Part shown: piece by piece, positions 18,277-26,392 of the stretch
Numbering within the stretch: the first letter of the stretch is position 1
Layout of the letters: each line of letters starts with the position of its first letter
Assembly (NCBI GenBank): GCA_035531775.1
Contig: DATKSG010000028.1
Location: 29,022-93,021, forward strand
DNA length: 64,000 bases
Reading direction: 5' to 3'
Source of the DNA: DATKSG01 sp035531775
GTDB lineage: Bacteria > Actinomycetota > Acidimicrobiia > Acidimicrobiales > UBA8190
Made by a program: the position numbers and the translations under genes
Notes under the pieces: generated by a model
What the model saw: only the letters and a program-made list of their open reading frames with translations
Told to the model about the DNA's origin: nothing
Database searches by the model: none

Positions 18277-18824
18277 GGCACCCCCCGCCGGGGCCCATGG
18301 GAGTCGCCGAGGTGGCTCGCTACAGCCTCCTGGTTTTCAGCGCCCTGGCCCTGCAGCACTCGCTGCTCGATTTCGTGCGCATCAGTGGGGCGCATCCCGA
18401 CGTGATGCTGCTGTTCCCGGCTGCGGCGGGCTACGTGGGTGGCCCTGAGAGGGGAGCCACTGTGGGCTTCTGCACCGGGTTGGCTGTCGACCTGCTGCTT
18501 CCCACCACCTTCGGCTTGTCGGCCCTGGTCGGTTGCCTGGTGGGGTTCGGGACGGGAGCGGCCACGGCCGGCCTGGTGCGCAGCTCCTGGTGGTTGCCGG
18601 TGGTGTCGTTCACGGCCGCCACCGTGACCGGGTTGGTCGGCTACGCCGTGCTCGGTGCCGTGCTCGGTGACCCCGCCATGTTGCGCGCCGACCTGGCCTC
18701 GGCCCTGGTGGTGGCCACGCCGGCGGCTGCCGTCTTGGCCTTACCGGTGCGCGTTGCGGTGGCGTGGGCCGTGCCGCCGGCGCCACCTTCGGCCACCGCC
18801 AACCCGGGTGGAGCCTTCCGATGA
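18273..18824 (+). CDS. mreD: rod shape-determining membrane protein MreD
   Basis: 183 residues, five or six hydrophobic segments, with 'PDVMLLFPAAAGYVGGPERGATVGFCTGLAVDLLLP' in pieces matching the conserved MreD core (P-D-hydrophobic, then GxxxGFxxGLxxDL). Weakly conserved family, so identity rests on topology, core motif and position between mreC and mrdA. Start ATG 18273 overlaps the mreC stop and its own stop overlaps mrdA; a frame extension to 18258 is unneeded. Confidence 0.9.
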   Translation: MRHPPPGPMGVAEVARYSLLVFSALALQHSLLDFVRISGAHPDVMLLFPAAAGYVGGPERGATVGFCTGLAVDLLLPTTFGLSALVGCLVGFGTGAATAGLVRSSWWLPVVSFTAATVTGLVGYAVLGAVLGDPAMLRADLASALVVATPAAAVLALPVRVAVAWAVPPAPPSATANPGGAFR

Positions 18825-21226
18825 GCAAGCGCCGTCGTCGCCTCGCCACTCGGCTGAGACCGGCTGATGCACCCCGACGGCGCACCCGGGCGGGAGGGGG
18901 ACTGCGCGCCGCCATCCGCCGTCGGCGCCGCTGGTTCAAAGCACCGCGACAGCGCCGCCGCCGGCGACCTCTGGCCGGCGCCGGTGGCCGGCTGCGACAG
19001 GCCGTGCGGCCTCTGCGCCTGCGGCACCGGCCATCGACCGGGCGACCGGCCCCGGCGCGCCGACCCCGCCTGCCACGGATCCGCCCCCGGCGCTCAGTGG
19101 TCGACCGGGTGCTGCCCAGCGGAGACCCCTCGCCGCCGCGCACGGCCGTCCGCCTGCGCGTCCTCGGCCTGCTGGTGGCGTCGCTGTTCTCGTTGATGTT
19201 GATCCGGCTCTGGTACCTGCAGGTCCTGGACTCCTCGGCCTACTCGCGCACCGTCACCGCCAACCAGGTCCGGCCGGTCGAGGTGCCGGCTCCGCGTGGC
19301 CTCATCCTGGACCGTACGGGGGCCACCATGGTGGGCGACCAGGTCACCGAGGACATCACGTTGTCGAGGGTGACGGCCCAGCAGCACCCCGGCGTGGTGG
19401 CGGCGCTGGCTGCGCTGGTCGGCGTGAGCACCACCCAGATCGAAGCCGATCTGGCCAACCCGCAGTACAGCCTGTACAAGCCGGTGCCCGTTCTTGAGAA
19501 CGCGCCGACACCGGATGTGCTCTACATCGGTGAGCACGCCGCGCAGTTCCCCGGAGTGAGCGTCGTGGCCGACACGAATCGCACGTACCCAATGGGCAAT
19601 ACCGGCGCCCAGGTGCTCGGGTATATGGGCCAGATCCAGAAGTTGCAACCGGGCTACCAGTTGGGTGACCTGGTCGGGTTGAGCGGGCTCGAGCGTCAGT
19701 ACCAAGCTCCGCTGCGCGGGGCCCCGGGCATCGACCGGGTCGAGGTGGACGCCCAGGGCGACGTGGTAGGCAACCTGGGCGAGACGCCGCCGACCCCCGG
19801 GCAGGATCTGGTGACCAATGTGGATGCCGGGTTGCAGCAGACCCTTCAGCAGGCACTGGACCAGGAGATCACGTCCCTGCACGGGGCCTCCAAGGGCGGT
19901 GCGGCGGTGGCCCTCGACCCCCAGACCGGCGCCGTGCTGGCGCTGGTGTCGGCCCCGTCCTATGACCCCACGTGGTGGACCCCGAACGGGATCACCACGG
20001 TGCACTACAACCAGCTCCTTCAAAGCGGTGCCCTCAACGACAACGCCATTCAGGGTCTCTACACCCCGGGCTCCACTTTCAAGCTGGCCACGGCCACGGC
20101 TGCCTTGGAGACCGGGCTCATCAGCCCCAGCTACACCTTCGACGACACGGGTTCGTACACCATACCGGGGTGCGCATCGGGCGGTTCGGGTTGCGCCACC
20201 TACCACGACAACGAAGGCGAAGCGGCCGGCGTCATCAACGTGTCGCAAGCGATCACCGTGTCCAGCGACATCTTCTTCTACAACCTTGGTGTCCAGTTCT
20301 GGGACTACCGGGTCCGCTATGGCCAGACGCCGATCCAGGACGTGGCCACCAATCAGTACGGGTATGGGGCCGTGAGCGGCATCGACCTTCCTGACGAGAC
20401 GAACTTCGCCCGGGTGGACTCGCCGGCGGTGGTGAAGAAGGAGCACGAGCAGTACCCCCGCGCATACCCCAACTCGGGATGGTTCACCGGTAACAACCTC
20501 GAGATGGCCTTCGGCCAGGGCGGGACCGTGATCACCCCAATCGAGCAGGCCGTGGCCTACGCCACCTTCGCCAACGGGGGGACCCGCTACGCACCGGAGA
20601 TCGCCGCCGGCTTCGTCGACGCCAAGGGGGACTTGAAGCAACGCATCATGCCCAAGGTCACCGGCCACGTGTCCCTGTCGGCGGCCGAGTACCAGGCGAT
20701 GCTGGCCGGGTTCGAAGGCGTCGTGCAGAACCCCAAGGGCACCGCCTACGGAACCTTCGCCGGGTTCCCCCTGGGCACCTTCCCGCTGGCCGGCAAAACC
20801 GGCACCGCCACCACCAACGAGCAGCAACCCAACTCCTGGTTCGTGGCCTGGGGCCCGCTGCCGAACCCGCAGTACGTGATAGCCGTGGTGATCCAAGGTG
20901 GTGGGTACGGCTCTTCGGCCGCCGGCCCGGTCGTCCGCCAGGGATTCGACTACCTGGTGGCCCACCCGGAGGCGCCCGTCCGCCTGGCTGCCCCACCGGC
21001 CACCACGTCGCCGTGCCCTGGCGGTGCCCCTGTGGCGGGTTCGGGCTCGACCCCATCCTCGACGAGCACCTCGACCACGACCACCGGCCACGGGGGCACC
21101 GCCACGACCACCTCGCCCTGCTCCCCACCCGGAGCCTCCGCATCGGCGGCGCCGAGGGGCCGCCCACGTACCGTGACCAGCAGGTCAGCCGACCGGCGGT
21201 CCCGGCCTCCTCCCGGGCGGCCCTAG
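18821..21226 (+). CDS. mrdA: penicillin-binding protein 2 (elongasome transpeptidase)
   Basis: 801 residues from the ATG overlapping the mreD stop. Single membrane anchor at about 111-131, PBP dimerisation/pedestal domain with 'APRGLILDRTGA', then transpeptidase: 'YTPGSTFK' (SxxK serine), 'VSSDIFFYN' (SxD), 'LAGKTGTA' (KTG). It cross-links peptidoglycan during elongation. A C-terminal Ser/Thr/Pro-rich tail (about 720-801) is low complexity. The first ~108 residues are extremely arginine-rich and unlike known PBP2; GTG 19097 would remove most of them, so the start is uncertain. No rodA follows. Confidence 0.93.
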   Translation: MSKRRRRLATRLRPADAPRRRTRAGGGLRAAIRRRRRWFKAPRQRRRRRPLAGAGGRLRQAVRPLRLRHRPSTGRPAPARRPRLPRIRPRRSVVDRVLPSGDPSPPRTAVRLRVLGLLVASLFSLMLIRLWYLQVLDSSAYSRTVTANQVRPVEVPAPRGLILDRTGATMVGDQVTEDITLSRVTAQQHPGVVAALAALVGVSTTQIEADLANPQYSLYKPVPVLENAPTPDVLYIGEHAAQFPGVSVVADTNRTYPMGNTGAQVLGYMGQIQKLQPGYQLGDLVGLSGLERQYQAPLRGAPGIDRVEVDAQGDVVGNLGETPPTPGQDLVTNVDAGLQQTLQQALDQEITSLHGASKGGAAVALDPQTGAVLALVSAPSYDPTWWTPNGITTVHYNQLLQSGALNDNAIQGLYTPGSTFKLATATAALETGLISPSYTFDDTGSYTIPGCASGGSGCATYHDNEGEAAGVINVSQAITVSSDIFFYNLGVQFWDYRVRYGQTPIQDVATNQYGYGAVSGIDLPDETNFARVDSPAVVKKEHEQYPRAYPNSGWFTGNNLEMAFGQGGTVITPIEQAVAYATFANGGTRYAPEIAAGFVDAKGDLKQRIMPKVTGHVSLSAAEYQAMLAGFEGVVQNPKGTAYGTFAGFPLGTFPLAGKTGTATTNEQQPNSWFVAWGPLPNPQYVIAVVIQGGGYGSSAAGPVVRQGFDYLVAHPEAPVRLAAPPATTSPCPGGAPVAGSGSTPSSTSTSTTTTGHGGTATTTSPCSPPGASASAAPRGRPRTVTSRSADRRSRPPPGRP

Positions 21227-21229
21227 ACT
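21224..21229 (+). promoter_or_regulatory. putative -10 element of leaderless radical SAM gene
   Basis: TAGACT at the very end of mrdA, 10 nt before the ATG at 21240; same hexamer as upstream of tig. No Shine-Dalgarno between. Confidence 0.42.
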
Positions 21230-21239
21230 CGGCCGGCAC

Positions 21240-23204
21240 ATGACCTCCCTTTGGCCGCGGATCGAGCCGCTCCTGGCCAGGGTCGCGAAACCGGCCCGCT
21301 ACATCGGCGGTGAGCTAGGAGCCCGCCGTCCCGCTGGCGGGCCCGACACCGTGGCCTGGCTGCTGCTCTACCCCGACACCTACGAGATCGGCCTGCCCAA
21401 CCAGGGCCTGCAGATCCTCTACGAGATTCTGAACGAGCGTCCTGACGCCTCGGCCGAGCGCGCCTACGCGCCGTGGACCGACATGGAAGCCGAGATGCGC
21501 GCCGCCGGGGTCCCGTTGTTCTCGATCGAGACCGACCGTCCGGCCGCCGAGTTCGACGTGTTGGCCTTCAACCTGTCGGCCGAGCTCACCTACACGAACC
21601 TGCTCAACCTCGTGGACCTGGCCGGCGTGCCGGTCCGGGGCGTTGAGCGAAACGGATCACATCCCCTGGTCATCGCCGGCGGACACTGCGCGTTCAACCC
21701 TGAGCCCCTGGCCGACTTCGTCGACGTCTTCGTCCTCGGCGACGGTGAGGAGATCGTGGGCGAGATCACCGAGGTGGTGGCCGAGGGCCGCCGACGCGGC
21801 GACGATCGGCACAGCGTGCTGCGGGCCCTCGCCGCCGTACCCGGCGCCTACGTGCCGTGGTGCTATGAGGCCCAGTTCTCCGACGGGCGGCTCACGGCCG
21901 TGGTGCCCCGCTTTCCCGAGACCCCGGCTCGAGTGGAGAAGCGGGTGGTCGCCGACCTCGGCGCGTGGCCCTATCCGAAGACCCAGCTCGTCCCCCTGAT
22001 CGAGGTGGTCCACGACCGGCTGAACGTCGAGGTGTTCCGGGGCTGCACCCGGGGGTGCCGGTTCTGCCAGGCCGGCATGATCACCCGGCCGGTGCGCGAG
22101 CGCCCGGCCGATCAGGTGAGCAGGATGGTCCGCCAAGGCCTGGACCGCACCGGCTACGACGAGGTGGCGCTGACATCGCTGTCCACAGCCGACTTCTCGG
22201 GGATCGACCGCACCGTCAGCTCCATCATCAATGACCCGGAGTGCTCCGGCCAGGTTTCGGTGAGCCTCCCCAGTCTTCGCGTCGATGCCTTCACTGTGGG
22301 CCTGGCGGCGGAGATCCAGAAGGTGCGCCGCACGGGACTGACCTTCGCCCCCGAGGGTGGTACGTGGCGGATGCGCCAGGTCATCAACAAGCTGATCAGC
22401 GAAGAGGACCTGTATGCCGCTGTGGACGCCGCCTTCGCCCAAGGCTGGCGCCGGATCAAGCTGTACTTCCTGATCGGGCTGCCCACCGAGACCGACGAGG
22501 ACGTGCTCGGCATCGTGGACCTGGCCCGTGCCTGCGCCGAGATCGGTCGTCGTCATCAGCCCAGCGTCACCGTGACGGCGTCGGTGGGGGGTTTCGTCCC
22601 CAAGGCGCAGACCCCGTTCCAGTGGTTCGGCCAGAACACGACCGAAGAGCTTCGGCGCAAGGTCGGGTTGCTCAAGGACGCGGCACGACGCGTGCGGGGG
22701 CTGACGCTTCGCTGGCACGACCCGGAAGCCACCACGGCCGAGGGTCTGGTGAGCCGCGGTGACCGCCGCATGGGTGCCGTCATCGAGCGGGTGTGGCGGG
22801 CCGGCGGCACGTTCCAGGAATGGTCCGAGCACTTCGACCTGAGCTTGTGGTCGGCCGCCTTGGAGGCCGAGGGCCTGCGGGTTGATGACACCGCCTACCG
22901 CCACCGGGCGGCTGACGAGGTGCTGCCGTGGGACCACCTGTCGGCTGGATTGCACCGTGACTTCCTTTGGCAGGACTGGCAGGACGCCCTGGCCGAGCAC
23001 GGGCTCGAGGACTGCCGGTGGACGCCGTGTTACGACTGTGGTGCGTGCACCGGCTTGGGCGTGGAGCACGTGGTGGCTTCAGCCGTCCCTCCGGCCGGGG
23101 GGAGCCAGGGGACGGGCCAGGACTTGTCTGGGGCCGGCTTGGTGCCCGTCACGCTTCTGTCGCGCCCACCGGCACTGGCCGGAGCGGGGGAATCCGCCTC
23201 ATGA
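21240..23204 (+). CDS. B12-binding domain radical SAM protein (TIGR03960 family)
   Basis: 654 residues. N-terminal cobalamin-binding-like region ('VAWLLLYPDTYEIGLPNQGLQILYEILN'), then radical SAM core with cluster motif CxxxCxxC in 'RGCTRGCRFCQAGM' (about residues 268-276), 'GYDEVALTSLSTADF', and 'LTFAPEGGTWRMRQVINKL'. The C-terminal part includes 'CYDCGACTG', a further cysteine cluster. This family always pairs with the TIGR03936 protein encoded next, usually upstream of RNase E/G, L21 and L27, as here. The reaction is not established; an RNA or ribosomal-protein modification is often suspected from context. Confidence 0.9.
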   Translation: MTSLWPRIEPLLARVAKPARYIGGELGARRPAGGPDTVAWLLLYPDTYEIGLPNQGLQILYEILNERPDASAERAYAPWTDMEAEMRAAGVPLFSIETDRPAAEFDVLAFNLSAELTYTNLLNLVDLAGVPVRGVERNGSHPLVIAGGHCAFNPEPLADFVDVFVLGDGEEIVGEITEVVAEGRRRGDDRHSVLRALAAVPGAYVPWCYEAQFSDGRLTAVVPRFPETPARVEKRVVADLGAWPYPKTQLVPLIEVVHDRLNVEVFRGCTRGCRFCQAGMITRPVRERPADQVSRMVRQGLDRTGYDEVALTSLSTADFSGIDRTVSSIINDPECSGQVSVSLPSLRVDAFTVGLAAEIQKVRRTGLTFAPEGGTWRMRQVINKLISEEDLYAAVDAAFAQGWRRIKLYFLIGLPTETDEDVLGIVDLARACAEIGRRHQPSVTVTASVGGFVPKAQTPFQWFGQNTTEELRRKVGLLKDAARRVRGLTLRWHDPEATTAEGLVSRGDRRMGAVIERVWRAGGTFQEWSEHFDLSLWSAALEAEGLRVDDTAYRHRAADEVLPWDHLSAGLHRDFLWQDWQDALAEHGLEDCRWTPCYDCGACTGLGVEHVVASAVPPAGGSQGTGQDLSGAGLVPVTLLSRPPALAGAGESAS

Positions 23205-23911
23205 GGGTGCGCCTGCGGTTCTCCAAGCTCGGCCGGTTGCGCTGGACCAGCCACCGCGACGTGGCCCGTATCTGGGAGCGAGCCCTGCGCCGGGCCCAGC
23301 TGCAGGTGGCCTACACCGGGGGGTTCTCGCCCCGTCCCCAAATCAGCTTCGGGCTGGCTCTGCCGACCGGCTGCGAGTCCACTTCCGAATACCTCGACGT
23401 GGCTTTCGACGGTGAGGTCAGGCCCGAGGAACTGGCCGCCCAATTGAGCCCGGTACTGCCCGAGGGGATCACGGTGCTGGCCGCCGGCGAAGTGGAGCCC
23501 GGGGCGGCCTCCTTGCAACAGGACGTCAGCGCCTGCAGCTGGGTGATCGACGTGCCGGCCGTGTCCACCATCGACCTCGACCGGGCGGTGGCGGCCACCA
23601 TGGCGGCTGCCACGTTGCCCGTCCGCCGCGAGCGCAAAGGGCGCCATGAAACCGACGACCTACGCCCGTCACTGCTGGCTCTCGCTGTGACCGACGCTCC
23701 GGTGGGCGACAACGGCGGCGGCAGCAGGCTCCTGGCCGATCTGGCCACCCGGCCCCGGGGCGTACGTCCCTCCGAGCTGGCCGAGGCACTGGCCGTAGAG
23801 CTCGGGCCGGCCCGCAGAACACACCAATGGATCGAGCGCGACGGCTCCCGTCGGGAGCCTCTTGTCGCGGGTGCCGACGACGTCGCCCCCGCTATGGGTC
23901 GCGCCTCGTGA
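23201..23911 (+). CDS. TIGR03936 family radical SAM-associated protein (DUF2344)
   Basis: 236 residues. N-terminal 'RLRFSKLGRLRWTSHRDVARIWERALRRAQL' and 'TGGFSPRPQISFGLALPTGCESTSEYLDV' are the family hallmarks. In other genomes this domain is sometimes fused to the C-terminus of the TIGR03960 radical SAM protein, which fits the ATGA overlap at 23201. Probably a substrate-binding subunit acting with it; the function is unestablished. Confidence 0.9.
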   Translation: MRVRLRFSKLGRLRWTSHRDVARIWERALRRAQLQVAYTGGFSPRPQISFGLALPTGCESTSEYLDVAFDGEVRPEELAAQLSPVLPEGITVLAAGEVEPGAASLQQDVSACSWVIDVPAVSTIDLDRAVAATMAAATLPVRRERKGRHETDDLRPSLLALAVTDAPVGDNGGGSRLLADLATRPRGVRPSELAEALAVELGPARRTHQWIERDGSRREPLVAGADDVAPAMGRAS

Positions 23912-23935
23912 GAAGTTCGAGAAGGGATCTCCCCA

Positions 23936-25723
23936 ATGTCCGATATGAGCGCCGGGTCCCCGGCGGCGGAGCCAGGCGGCCCCGCCCCGGCCCCCACGTC
24001 CTCCCCCGAGCCAGCCGATGCGCCGGCATCGGCACCGAACGCCCCCAGCACCTCTGCTGAGGCGCCCAGCCACGAGTTGACCACCCCGGCGGCCAACGGG
24101 TCGGCCGTGAGCCCGTCGGCGGCACGACGGCGCCGACGGCGCCGCCCGGCCGGCGAGGCCGCCTCTACCAGCGCTCCGCCCGCCCCCTCCGGCGCGTCTA
24201 GTGGCTCGGCTGCCGTAGGGTCGGCCACGTCCTCGCGCCCCCGCATAGGCGACACCCGACCGGCCCCGCCGGTGCCACGTCCGGCTCCGCCCCCCGCACC
24301 TGCTGCCGTGCGTACCACCCCCACCTCGCCCGCGGTGCCGGCACCGGACTCCGCCTCGCTCGATTCGGCCGCCGGCGCAGACGAGGACACCGAGGGAGCC
24401 AGGGGCTCTGGCCGGTCACGCCGTCGCAGCGGCCGAGAGCGCCGAGGCCGCCCGGTGGGCCGCTACCTCATGTGCGTCCATGTGCGGCCGCACGCCACCC
24501 AGATCGCCGTTCTCGAGGGCCGGACCCTGGTCGAGCACTACGTGTCCCGGGTGTCCGACGATGCCACCCAGATCGACGGCAACATCTACCGGGGCCGGGT
24601 CCAGAACGTCCTGCCCGGCATGGAGGCGGCCTTCATCGACATCGGCACCCCCAAGAACGCCGTGCTCTACCGCGGCGACGTCCGTTACGACCGCGACGAC
24701 ATCGAGTCACCGACCGGGGCCTCACCGAGGATCGAGGAGATGCTGCGCCCGGGCCAGACAATCTTGTGCCAGGTCACCAAGAACCCCATCGGGGCCAAGG
24801 GGGCTCGGCTGACCCAAGAGGTCTCGCTGCCCGGCCGGTTCGTGGTCATGGTGCCGAACTCCACGGCCTTCGGCATCTCCAAACGACTGGAAGACGTCGA
24901 GCGGCGCCGGCTCAGGCGCATCGTCGACGAAGTGCGTCCCTCGGGGCACGGTCTCATCGTCCGCACCGCCGCCGAGGGGGCCAGTCAGGATGAGTTGGGT
25001 CTCGACGTCCGGCGCCTGGTCGGGCAATGGGGGGCCATCGAAACTGAGGCGGCCCGGTCGACTGCTCCGGGACTGCTTTATCGCGAGCCGGATCTGGCCG
25101 TGCGGATCGTGCGAGAGGAATTCAACCGTGACTACCGCGGTGTGGTGATCGACGATCCGGAGCTCTTCGCCCAGGTCCGGGAGTACGTGGCCCAGGTGAA
25201 TCCCGAATTGGTCGATCGGGTCGAGCTCTACGACCCCGTCGCCGAAGGGCTTCCCATCTTCGAGCGTTTCCACGTCCACGAGCAGTTGCACAAGGCGCTC
25301 GACCGCAAGGTGTGGCTGCCGTCGGGTGGCTCGCTCATCATCGAGCGCACCGAAGCCCTTACGGTGATCGACGTCAACACGGGCAAGAACGTGGGCAAGT
25401 CGAACCTGGAGGAGACCGTCTACCGCAACAATCTCGAAGCGGCCGACGAGATTGCCCGCCAGCTCAGGCTGCGCGACATCGGCGGCATCATCGTGATCGA
25501 CTTCATCGACATGGAGATCCGTGACAACCGGGATAAGGTGGCTTCGGCCCTGCGGTCGGCCCTGGCCCGGGACAAGACCAGGACCCAGGTCTTCGACATC
25601 TCGGAGCTCGGGCTGGTGGAGATGACCCGCAAGCGCGTCTCCGAGGGGCTGGTCGAGTCCCTTTCCAGCACCTGTGCCGTATGCGAGGGCCGCGGAATCG
25701 TCCTGGACGAGACCCTGTTGTAA
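23936..25723 (+). CDS. rne: RNase E/G family endoribonuclease
   Basis: 595 residues. The first ~175 are Pro/Ala/Ser-rich and disordered, ending in a basic 'RSRRRSGRERRGRPVGR' patch. The catalytic part follows: S1 domain 'NIYRGRVQNVLPGMEAAFIDIG', 5'-sensor and RNase H-like regions, and the metal-binding aspartates in 'LTVIDVNTGKNVG' and 'IIVIDFIDMEIRDNRDKV'. 'CAVCEGRG' is the zinc-link for dimerisation. It processes rRNA, tRNA and mRNA. ATG 23936 follows GAAGGGA. There is no long C-terminal degradosome scaffold, so any scaffolding role would fall on the N-terminal extension, as in other actinobacteria. Confidence 0.93.
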   Translation: MSDMSAGSPAAEPGGPAPAPTSSPEPADAPASAPNAPSTSAEAPSHELTTPAANGSAVSPSAARRRRRRRPAGEAASTSAPPAPSGASSGSAAVGSATSSRPRIGDTRPAPPVPRPAPPPAPAAVRTTPTSPAVPAPDSASLDSAAGADEDTEGARGSGRSRRRSGRERRGRPVGRYLMCVHVRPHATQIAVLEGRTLVEHYVSRVSDDATQIDGNIYRGRVQNVLPGMEAAFIDIGTPKNAVLYRGDVRYDRDDIESPTGASPRIEEMLRPGQTILCQVTKNPIGAKGARLTQEVSLPGRFVVMVPNSTAFGISKRLEDVERRRLRRIVDEVRPSGHGLIVRTAAEGASQDELGLDVRRLVGQWGAIETEAARSTAPGLLYREPDLAVRIVREEFNRDYRGVVIDDPELFAQVREYVAQVNPELVDRVELYDPVAEGLPIFERFHVHEQLHKALDRKVWLPSGGSLIIERTEALTVIDVNTGKNVGKSNLEETVYRNNLEAADEIARQLRLRDIGGIIVIDFIDMEIRDNRDKVASALRSALARDKTRTQVFDISELGLVEMTRKRVSEGLVESLSSTCAVCEGRGIVLDETLL

Positions 25724-25726
25724 GAT
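25721..25726 (+). promoter_or_regulatory. putative -10 element of leaderless rplU, overlapping the rne stop
   Basis: TAAGAT, whose first three bases are the rne stop codon, then a 9-nt spacer to ATG 25736. No Shine-Dalgarno for rplU. Suggests ribosomal protein transcription independent of rne. Confidence 0.45.
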
Positions 25727-25735
25727 GGCTCCCCT

Positions 25736-26056
25736 ATGTACGCGGTGATCCGGTCCGGAGGAAAGCAAGAACGCGTCGTCGAGGGCCAGCAGCTCCGCGT
25801 CGAGCTGCTCGGTGTGGGCGACGGTCAACAGGTCGAGCTGGCGCCGGTCCTGGTGGTCGATGGTGACCGTGTGCTGGCCACCCCCCAGGACCTCTCCGGG
25901 GTGGTCGTGTCGGCCCGGGTGGTGGGGGAGGAGAAGGGCCCCAAGATCCGGGGGTTCACCTACGCCGCCAAGACCCGCCACCGTCGCCGGTGGGGTCACC
26001 GCCAGCACTACAGCACCATCGAGATCACGTCGATCATGGTGCCCGCGGCCCGCTAG
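25736..26056 (+). CDS. rplU: 50S ribosomal protein L21
   Basis: 106 residues. '[25 protein letters not shown]' and the C-terminal '[22 protein letters not shown]' with the L21 signature. Binds 23S rRNA. Pairs with L27 immediately downstream. Confidence 0.97.
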   Translation: MYAVIRSGGKQERVVEGQQLRVELLGVGDGQQVELAPVLVVDGDRVLATPQDLSGVVVSARVVGEEKGPKIRGFTYAAKTRHRRRWGHRQHYSTIEITSIMVPAAR

Positions 26057-26081
26057 GCCACGGGCTCGAGGAGGTTCCGAC

Positions 26082-26336
26082 ATGTCCAAGACCAAGGGCG
26101 GCGGCTCGACCCGCAACGGCCGTGACTCGCAGGCCCAGCGCCTGGGCGTGAAGATCTTCGACGGCACAACGGTTCCGGCCGGGGCCATAATCGTCCGCCA
26201 GCGAGGCACCCGGTTCCACCCGGGCGAGAACGTGGGACGTGGGGGCGACGACACGTTGTTCGCCACCGCCGCCGGCGTGGTGAAGTTCGGCACCCGCAAG
26301 GGCCGTCGCCTCGTCGACGTCCGTCGCGACGCCTGA
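26082..26336 (+). CDS. rpmA: 50S ribosomal protein L27
   Basis: 84 residues: '[19 protein letters not shown]', '[26 protein letters not shown]'. The N-terminus begins MSKTKGGGS directly, so there is no cleavable extension of the Firmicutes type; the tail reaches the peptidyl-transferase centre. ATG 26082 follows GAGGAGG. Confidence 0.97.
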   Translation: MSKTKGGGSTRNGRDSQAQRLGVKIFDGTTVPAGAIIVRQRGTRFHPGENVGRGGDDTLFATAAGVVKFGTRKGRRLVDVRRDA

Positions 26337-26379
26337 GGCCCTTAGGCCCGGCCGGCGACGCCCGGCGCGGGCCCGACCG

Positions 26380-26385
26380 TAGGAT
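26380..26385 (+). promoter_or_regulatory. putative -10 element of leaderless obgE
   Basis: TAGGAT then 7 nt and GTG 26393, with no ribosome site. The optimal distance for a transcript starting at the GTG. Confidence 0.45.
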
Positions 26386-26392
26386 CGGGCGC

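Noticed and set aside
19094..21091. A 665-codon open frame antisense to mrdA.
   Set aside because: Shadow of PBP2 codon bias; no family resemblance.
21180..21240. Possible cobalamin riboswitch before the B12-type radical SAM gene.
   Set aside because: Only 13 nt separate it from mrdA, with no B12-box-like structure.
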